Positions 27,501 through 32,522 of a stretch of 32,522 nucleotides of DNA are shown here, piece after piece; the stretch's first letter is position 1, and each line of letters starts with the position of its first letter. The notes below the pieces were generated by a model that was not told the DNA's origin, did no database searches, and saw only the letters and a list, made by a program, of their open reading frames with translations. The position numbers and the translations under genes are program-made. Origin of the DNA: Thermus caliditerrae (lineage in GTDB: Bacteria; Deinococcota; Deinococci; Deinococcales; Thermaceae). The stretch covers positions 1 through 32,522 of the forward strand of contig NZ_JAKEDT010000009.1 of the NCBI RefSeq assembly GCF_021462525.1, in the 5' to 3' direction.

Positions 27501-30500
27501 ATGGGCTCTAGGCCAAAGTTCGCCCACCTGCACCAGCACACCCAGTTCTCTCTCCTGGACGGGGCGGCCAAGCTTTCGGACCTCCTCAAGTGGGTGAAGG
27601 AGGTTTCCCCCGAGGACCCCGCCCTGGCCATCACCGACCACGGCAACCTCTTTGGCGCTGTGGAGTTCTACAAGAAGGCCACGGCCATGGGGGTGAAGCC
27701 CATCATCGGCTACGAGGCCTACGTGGCCGCGGAAAGCCGCTACGACCGCAAGCGGGGCAAGGGCCTGGACGGGGGCTACTTCCACCTCACCCTTCTCGCC
27801 AAGGACTTCACGGGCTACCAGAACCTGGTGCGCCTGGCGAGCCGGGCCTACCTGGAGGGGTTTTACGAAAAACCCCGCATTGACCGGGAGATTCTGAAGG
27901 AGCATTCAGAGGGACTTATCGCCCTCTCCGGCTGCCTGGGGGCGGAGATCCCCCAGTTCATCCTGCAAGACCGCCTGGACCTGGCCGAGAGGAGGCTCAA
28001 CGAGTATTTGGCCATCTTCGGCGATCGCTTCTTCATTGAAATTCAAAACCACGGCCTGCCGGAGCAGAAGAAGGTGAACGAGGTCCTCCGAGAGTTTGCC
28101 CGGAAGTACGGCCTGGGGATGGTGGCCACCAACGACGGCCACTACGTGCGCAAGGAGGACGCCCGGGCCCACGAGGTGCTCCTGGCCATCCAGTCCAAGA
28201 GCACCCTGGACGACCCCGAGCGCTGGCGCTTCCCCTGCGACGAGTTCTACGTGAAGACCCCGGAGGAGATGCGGGCCATGCTCCCAAAGGAGGAGTGGGG
28301 GGACGAGCCCTTCGACAACACGGTGGAGATCGCCCGCATGTGCAATGTGGACCTGCCCATCGGGGACAAGATGACCTACCGCATCCCCCGCTTCCCTCTC
28401 CCCAAGGGCCGCACCGAGGCCCAGTACCTGCGGGAGCTCACCTTCAAGGGGCTCCTTGGGCGCTACCCCGACCGCATCACCGAGGACTTTTACCGGGAGG
28501 TCTTCCGGCGGCTGGGCAAGATGCCCCCCCACGGGGACGGGGCGGCCTTGGCGGCGAGCCTGGCCCAGGTGGAGCAGGCCGCCTGGGAGGGGTTGTTGCG
28601 GGAGCTACCCCCTTTGGAAGGGGTAAGGGAGTGGACGGCGGAGGCCATCCTCCACCGGGCGCTGTACGAGCTTGCCATCATCGAGCGCATGGGCTTTCCC
28701 GGGTACTTCCTCATCGTCCAGGACTACATCAACTGGGCCAAGGGGAACGACGTCTCCGTGGGGCCCGGGCGCGGTTCCGCCGCGGGGAGCCTGGTGGCCT
28801 ATGCCGTGGGCATCACCAACATCGACCCCCTGCGCTTCGGCCTCCTCTTCGAGCGCTTCCTGAACCCGGAGCGGGTCTCCATGCCGGACATCGACACCGA
28901 CTTCTCTGACCAGAAGCGGGACCGGGTGATCGAGTACGTGCGGAAGCGCTATGGGGAGGACAAGGTGGCCCAGATCGGCACCTTCGGGAGCCTGGCCTCC
29001 AAGGCCGCCTTGAAGGACGTGGCCCGGGTCTACGGCATCCCCCACAAGAAGGCGGAGGAGCTGGCCAAGCTGATTCCCGTGCAGTTCGGCAAGCCCAAGC
29101 CCCTGGCCGAGGCCATAGAGCTGGTGCCGGAGCTAAAGGCGGAGATGGAGAAGGACCCCAAGGTGCGGGAGGTGATTGAGGTGGCCATGCGCCTGGAGGG
29201 CCTGAACCGCCACGCTTCCGTGCACGCCGCCGGGGTGGTGATCGCCCAAGAGCCCCTCACCGATCTGGTGCCCCTCATGCGGGACGCCGAGGGGCGGACC
29301 GTGACCCAGTACGAGATGGGGGCGGTGGAGGCCCTGGGCCTTTTGAAAATGGACTTCTTGGGCCTGCGCACCCTCACCTTCCTGGACGAGGCCAAGAAGA
29401 TCGTGAAGGACTCCAAAGGGGTGGAGCTGGACTACGACCGGCTTCCCCTGGACGACCCCAAGACCTTTGAGCTCCTCGCCCGGGGGGAGACCAAGGGGGT
29501 GTTCCAGCTGGAGTCCGGGGGGATGACGAACACGGTGCGGGGGCTGAAGCCCAGGCGCCTCGAGGACATCATCGCCCTGGTCTCCCTCTACCGCCCTGGG
29601 CCCATGGAGCACATTCCCACCTACATCCGCCGCCACCACGGGCAGGAGCCCGTGAGCTACGTGGAGTTCCCCCACGCGGAGAAGTACCTGAGGCCCATCC
29701 TGGATGAGACCTACGGTATCCCCGTCTACCAGGAGCAGATCATGCAGATCGCCTCCGCAGTGGCCGGGTACTCCCTGGGGGAGGCGGACCTCCTCCGCCG
29801 CGCCATGGGCAAGAAGAAGGTGGAGGAGATGCAGAAGCACCGGGAGCGCTTCGTGCGGGGGGCCAGGGAGCGGGGCGTGCCCGAGGAGGAGGCCAACCGG
29901 CTTTTTGACATGCTGGAGGCCTTCGCCAACTACGGCTTCAACAAGTGCCTTCCGGGAAGGGCCAGGGTGGTGGACTTCCGCACGGGGAAACCCGTGCCCA
30001 TTGAGGCCATCGTCCGGGGGGAGGCCCAAGGCGTCTGGGTGGCCTCCCTGGACGAAAGGACTTTGCGCCTGGTGCCGAGGCCGGTGGTGGCGGCCTTTTC
30101 CAGCGGGAAGGCCCAGGTGTATCGCCTACGCACCGCCACGGGCCGGGTCCTCGAGGCCACCGCCAACCACCCCCTCTACACCCCGGAGGGTTGGCGGGAG
30201 TTGGGTGCCCTTCGCCCAGGAGACTTCGTGGCCCTGCCCAGGCACCTTCCTTACCAGCCTTCAGAGGACCTGAAGCCCCATGAGCTGGACCTTCTGGGCT
30301 TTGCCCTTAGCGAGGGAAACCTCCGCCATCCCTCCGGCTTTTACCTTTACACCTCCTCGGAGGAAGAGCTGGCCGCTATGGAAGAGGCCCTGGCGGGCTT
30401 TGCCAACACCCGCACCCGGGTGGCCTGGCGCCGGGGGGTGGCCCACATCTACGTGGGCCGGTGGGACCGCAAGGTTCCCTCGGAGGCGGAAGCCTTCTTG

Positions 30501-32444
30501 AAGGAGATGGGGCTTTTGGGGCTTGCTGCCAAGGACAAGCACCTTCCCGAAAAGGTTTTTGGCCTTTCCCAGGAAGGGGTGGCCCGGTTTCTTGGACGCC
30601 TGTGGGTGGGGGATGGCGGGGTAGACGCCAAGGGTAGGCTCATCCATTACGCCACGGCCTCTGAGGCCCTGGCCCGGGGGGTCCAGCACCTGCTCCTCCG
30701 CTTGGGCTTGCAAAGCCGTCTGGTGGAGAAACGCTTTCCCTATAGAGGGGGTCGGCAAGGATACGTGGTCTATCTCCTGGGGGGCCTCGAGGCCGCCCGT
30801 CGGTTTGCGGAAACCCTGGGGCCTTACCTCCTCGGCAAGCGAAAGCGCGATCTCCAGGCCCTCCTTGCCTCTTGGGAGGAGGCGGGCCGCAGCACCAAGG
30901 ACCTGCTCCCCATGGCCTTCTTACCCCTCGTGCGCCAGGCGGTGGCCGAGGCTTCTCAGGGAAAGGAGAGGGCTTTCTTGGAGGCCGCAGGCTTCGCCCA
31001 GGGCCTTTTGCGCCCCGGGAAAGGGCGGAGGGGGCTTTCCCGGACCACAGCAGAGCGCCTGGCGGCCCTCACGGGAAGCTTAGCCCTCTTGCGCTTGGCC
31101 CAGGCCGAGGTCTACTGGGACCGGGTAGAGGCCATAGAGCCCTTGGGGGTGGAGGAGGTCTTCGACCTCACTGTGGAAGGCACGCATACCTTCGTGGCGG
31201 AGGACGTGATCGTGCACAACTCCCACGCCGCTGCCTACAGCCTCCTCTCCTACCAGACTGCCTACGTGAAGGCCCACTACCCGGTGGAGTTCATGGCCGC
31301 CCTCCTCACCGTGGAGCGCCACGACTCCGACAAGGTGGCGGAGTACATCCGCGACGCCCGGGCCATGGGCATTGCTGTCCTTCCGCCGGACATCAACCGC
31401 TCGGGCTTCGACTTCAAGGTGGTGGGGGAAGAGATCCTCTTTGGCCTCTCCGCGGTGAAAAACGTGGGGGAAGGCGCCGCTAGGGCCATCCTGGAGGAGA
31501 GGGAGCGGGGGGGGCGCTTCAGGAGTCTGGGGGACTTCCTGAAGCGCCTGGACGAGAAGGTGGTGAACAAGCGCACCCTGGAGTCCTTGGTCAAGGCGGG
31601 GGCCTTTGACGCCTTCGGTGACCGGGCCCGGCTCCTGGCCTCCCTGGAGCCTCTCCTTAGGTGGGCGGCGGAGCGCCGGGAGCGGGATCGCTCGGGGATG
31701 ATGGGCCTCTTCGCCGAGGTGGAGGAACCTCCCTTGGTGGAGGCCGAGCCCTTGGACGAGATCACCCGCCTGCGCTACGAAAAAGAGGCCCTGGGGATCT
31801 ACGTTTCCGGCCATCCGGTGTTGCGCTACCCTGGGCTTCGGGAGGTGGCGAGCTGCCCCCTGGCCGAACTCCCCCACTTCGCCCGCGACCTCCCGCCCCG
31901 CGCCCGGGTGCTCCTTTCCGGCATGGTGGAGGAGGTGGTGCGCAAGCCCACGAGGAGCGGGGGCATGATGGCCCGCTTCATGCTCTCCGATGAGACCGGG
32001 GCCTTGGAGGCAGTGGTTTTTGGCCGGGCCTACGAGGGGGTTTCCCCCAAGCTCAAGGAGGACACCCCCCTTCTGGTCCTGGCGGAGGTGGAGCGGGAGG
32101 AGGGGGGGCTTAGGGTCATCGCCCAGGCGGTCTGGACCTACGAGGAGGTGGCCGAGGCTCCTAAGGCCCTGGAGGTGGAGGTGGACCACGCTCTTTTGGA
32201 CGAAGCGGGTGTGGCCCTCCTAAAGAGCCTTCTGGACGAGTACCCCGGGACCCTTCCCCTTTACCTCAGGGTGCAGGGGCCTTTTGGTGAGGCCATCCTC
32301 TCCTTGCGGGAAACCCGGGTGGGGGAAGGAGCGCTGGAGGCCCTCGAGGCCGAGGGCTTCCGGGCCTACCCCGTGCCCGACCGGGAGGCCTTCTTGCAGG
32401 GGAACGGGGGGAACGGGGGCAAGGAGGAGGCGGTGCCCTTCTAA
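27501..32444 (+). CDS. dnaE: DNA polymerase III alpha subunit with an intein
   Basis: The replicative polymerase precursor, 1647 residues; after removal of the 425-residue intein the mature chain is 1222, the usual Thermus length. The PHP domain begins at AHLHQHTQFSLLDG (residues 8-21). The catalytic aspartates are D463 and D465 in PDIDTDFS and D618 in LKMDFLGL. GPGRGSAAGSL, NRHASVHAAGVV and YRPGPMEHIP are family signatures. The finger region ANYGFNK is cut by the intein before SHAAAYSLLS. The C-terminal half has helix-hairpin-helix-type sequence and an OB fold (RVLLSGMVEEVV to ALEAVVFG), ending in VPF. The ATG at 27501 lies 10 nt after TAAGCT with no Shine-Dalgarno sequence. No downstream gene is seen before the window ends. 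Confidence 0.97.
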   Translation: MGSRPKFAHLHQHTQFSLLDGAAKLSDLLKWVKEVSPEDPALAITDHGNLFGAVEFYKKATAMGVKPIIGYEAYVAAESRYDRKRGKGLDGGYFHLTLLAKDFTGYQNLVRLASRAYLEGFYEKPRIDREILKEHSEGLIALSGCLGAEIPQFILQDRLDLAERRLNEYLAIFGDRFFIEIQNHGLPEQKKVNEVLREFARKYGLGMVATNDGHYVRKEDARAHEVLLAIQSKSTLDDPERWRFPCDEFYVKTPEEMRAMLPKEEWGDEPFDNTVEIARMCNVDLPIGDKMTYRIPRFPLPKGRTEAQYLRELTFKGLLGRYPDRITEDFYREVFRRLGKMPPHGDGAALAASLAQVEQAAWEGLLRELPPLEGVREWTAEAILHRALYELAIIERMGFPGYFLIVQDYINWAKGNDVSVGPGRGSAAGSLVAYAVGITNIDPLRFGLLFERFLNPERVSMPDIDTDFSDQKRDRVIEYVRKRYGEDKVAQIGTFGSLASKAALKDVARVYGIPHKKAEELAKLIPVQFGKPKPLAEAIELVPELKAEMEKDPKVREVIEVAMRLEGLNRHASVHAAGVVIAQEPLTDLVPLMRDAEGRTVTQYEMGAVEALGLLKMDFLGLRTLTFLDEAKKIVKDSKGVELDYDRLPLDDPKTFELLARGETKGVFQLESGGMTNTVRGLKPRRLEDIIALVSLYRPGPMEHIPTYIRRHHGQEPVSYVEFPHAEKYLRPILDETYGIPVYQEQIMQIASAVAGYSLGEADLLRRAMGKKKVEEMQKHRERFVRGARERGVPEEEANRLFDMLEAFANYGFNKCLPGRARVVDFRTGKPVPIEAIVRGEAQGVWVASLDERTLRLVPRPVVAAFSSGKAQVYRLRTATGRVLEATANHPLYTPEGWRELGALRPGDFVALPRHLPYQPSEDLKPHELDLLGFALSEGNLRHPSGFYLYTSSEEELAAMEEALAGFANTRTRVAWRRGVAHIYVGRWDRKVPSEAEAFLKEMGLLGLAAKDKHLPEKVFGLSQEGVARFLGRLWVGDGGVDAKGRLIHYATASEALARGVQHLLLRLGLQSRLVEKRFPYRGGRQGYVVYLLGGLEAARRFAETLGPYLLGKRKRDLQALLASWEEAGRSTKDLLPMAFLPLVRQAVAEASQGKERAFLEAAGFAQGLLRPGKGRRGLSRTTAERLAALTGSLALLRLAQAEVYWDRVEAIEPLGVEEVFDLTVEGTHTFVAEDVIVHNSHAAAYSLLSYQTAYVKAHYPVEFMAALLTVERHDSDKVAEYIRDARAMGIAVLPPDINRSGFDFKVVGEEILFGLSAVKNVGEGAARAILEERERGGRFRSLGDFLKRLDEKVVNKRTLESLVKAGAFDAFGDRARLLASLEPLLRWAAERRERDRSGMMGLFAEVEEPPLVEAEPLDEITRLRYEKEALGIYVSGHPVLRYPGLREVASCPLAELPHFARDLPPRARVLLSGMVEEVVRKPTRSGGMMARFMLSDETGALEAVVFGRAYEGVSPKLKEDTPLLVLAEVEREEGGLRVIAQAVWTYEEVAEAPKALEVEVDHALLDEAGVALLKSLLDEYPGTLPLYLRVQGPFGEAILSLRETRVGEGALEALEAEGFRAYPVPDREAFLQGNGGNGGKEEAVPF
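29946..31220 (+). mobile_element. DnaE intein with LAGLIDADG-type homing endonuclease
   Basis: In-frame 425-codon insertion within dnaE, precursor residues 816-1240. Block A starts with Cys1 (CLPGRARVVDF). Block B has the TxxH motif as T72-A-N-H75. The dodecapeptides are LLGFALSEGN with acidic E123 and FLGRLWVGDGGV with D223, 100 residues apart. Block F is VEEVFDLTVEGTHTFVAEDVI, and block G is the His424-Asn425 end followed by Ser+1 of the extein. All splicing residues of a class 1 intein are present, and both endonuclease acidic residues are kept, so splicing and possibly homing appear intact. Confidence 0.95.
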
Positions 32445-32522
32445 GCATCCGCACGCAAAGGTTGCCCCATCGGCCAAAGCCAAAGCGGCGTACTCATGGC
32501 CTCTTTGGGGCCCCCCCCCCCC
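32445..32522. other. Right edge: short non-coding tail ending in a C12 run
   Basis: The 78 bases after dnaE contain no gene or convincing terminator. The last 12 bases are all C, right after GGGG. A homopolymer at the very edge suggests a contig end where assembly stopped. The run length should not be trusted. Confidence 0.5.

Noticed and set aside
1-32522. CRISPR arrays, tRNA or rRNA genes, insertion sequences
   Set aside because: I found no regularly spaced repeats, no cloverleaf-like segments with expected conserved loops, and no transposase-like proteins or flanking terminal repeats.

Overview
The window is chromosomal DNA from a Thermus species. The base composition is very GC-rich. Genes are tightly packed and often overlap. 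Many genes start 6-10 nt after a TAnnnT box with no Shine-Dalgarno sequence, the leaderless style common in Deinococcus-Thermus. The DNA polymerase III alpha subunit carries its catalytic aspartates at residues 463, 465 and 618, as I recall for Thermus DnaE, and dnaX has the A9 slippage run known from T. thermophilus. I see no rRNA, tRNA, CRISPR array or insertion sequence, and no gene-free stretch over 300 bases.

Layout. 1-2085: a possible gene tail, then two minus-strand oxidoreductases (quinone reductase and Old Yellow Enzyme). 2177-8867: a four-gene plus-strand operon that looks like an alpha-glucan capture and digestion system. It encodes a lipoprotein with two starch-binding-like folds, an outer-membrane beta-barrel, a second barrel with two N-terminal CBM48/AMPK-type modules, and a secreted GH57 amylopullulanase. 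8923-12418: a zinc-ribbon protein, a Nudix hydrolase with prfA, a ZIP metal transporter and a small protein with two calcium-loop-like motifs. 12431-17297: a copper and metal-centre cluster in which SCO and PCuAC chaperones diverge from a nosD-nosF-nosL-nosL-nosY set that has no nosZ in view. 17308-19623: a YbjQ-type protein, a membrane protein, MazG, a CoA-type Nudix hydrolase and a DJ-1/PfpI protein, nearly all overlapping. 19589-20840: argB and an unknown partner, minus strand. 20861-26165: dnaX, a CsoR/CstR-type repressor, an HD-domain protein and a two-subunit 2-oxoacid:ferredoxin oxidoreductase. 26162-27442: a Phd/VapC-type toxin-antitoxin pair followed by a formyl-THF cyclo-ligase-like gene, minus strand. 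27501-32444: dnaE interrupted by a 425-residue intein with a LAGLIDADG-type endonuclease.

The observations most worth a second look are the four-gene glucan operon, a palindromic octamer CCTCGAGG counted 22 times when about one is expected, the dnaE intein placed four residues from the cyanobacterial split-intein site, the conserved dnaX slippage signal, the nosZ-less nos cassette beside SCO/PCuAC, and the reuse of stop codons as part of the next gene's -10 box.
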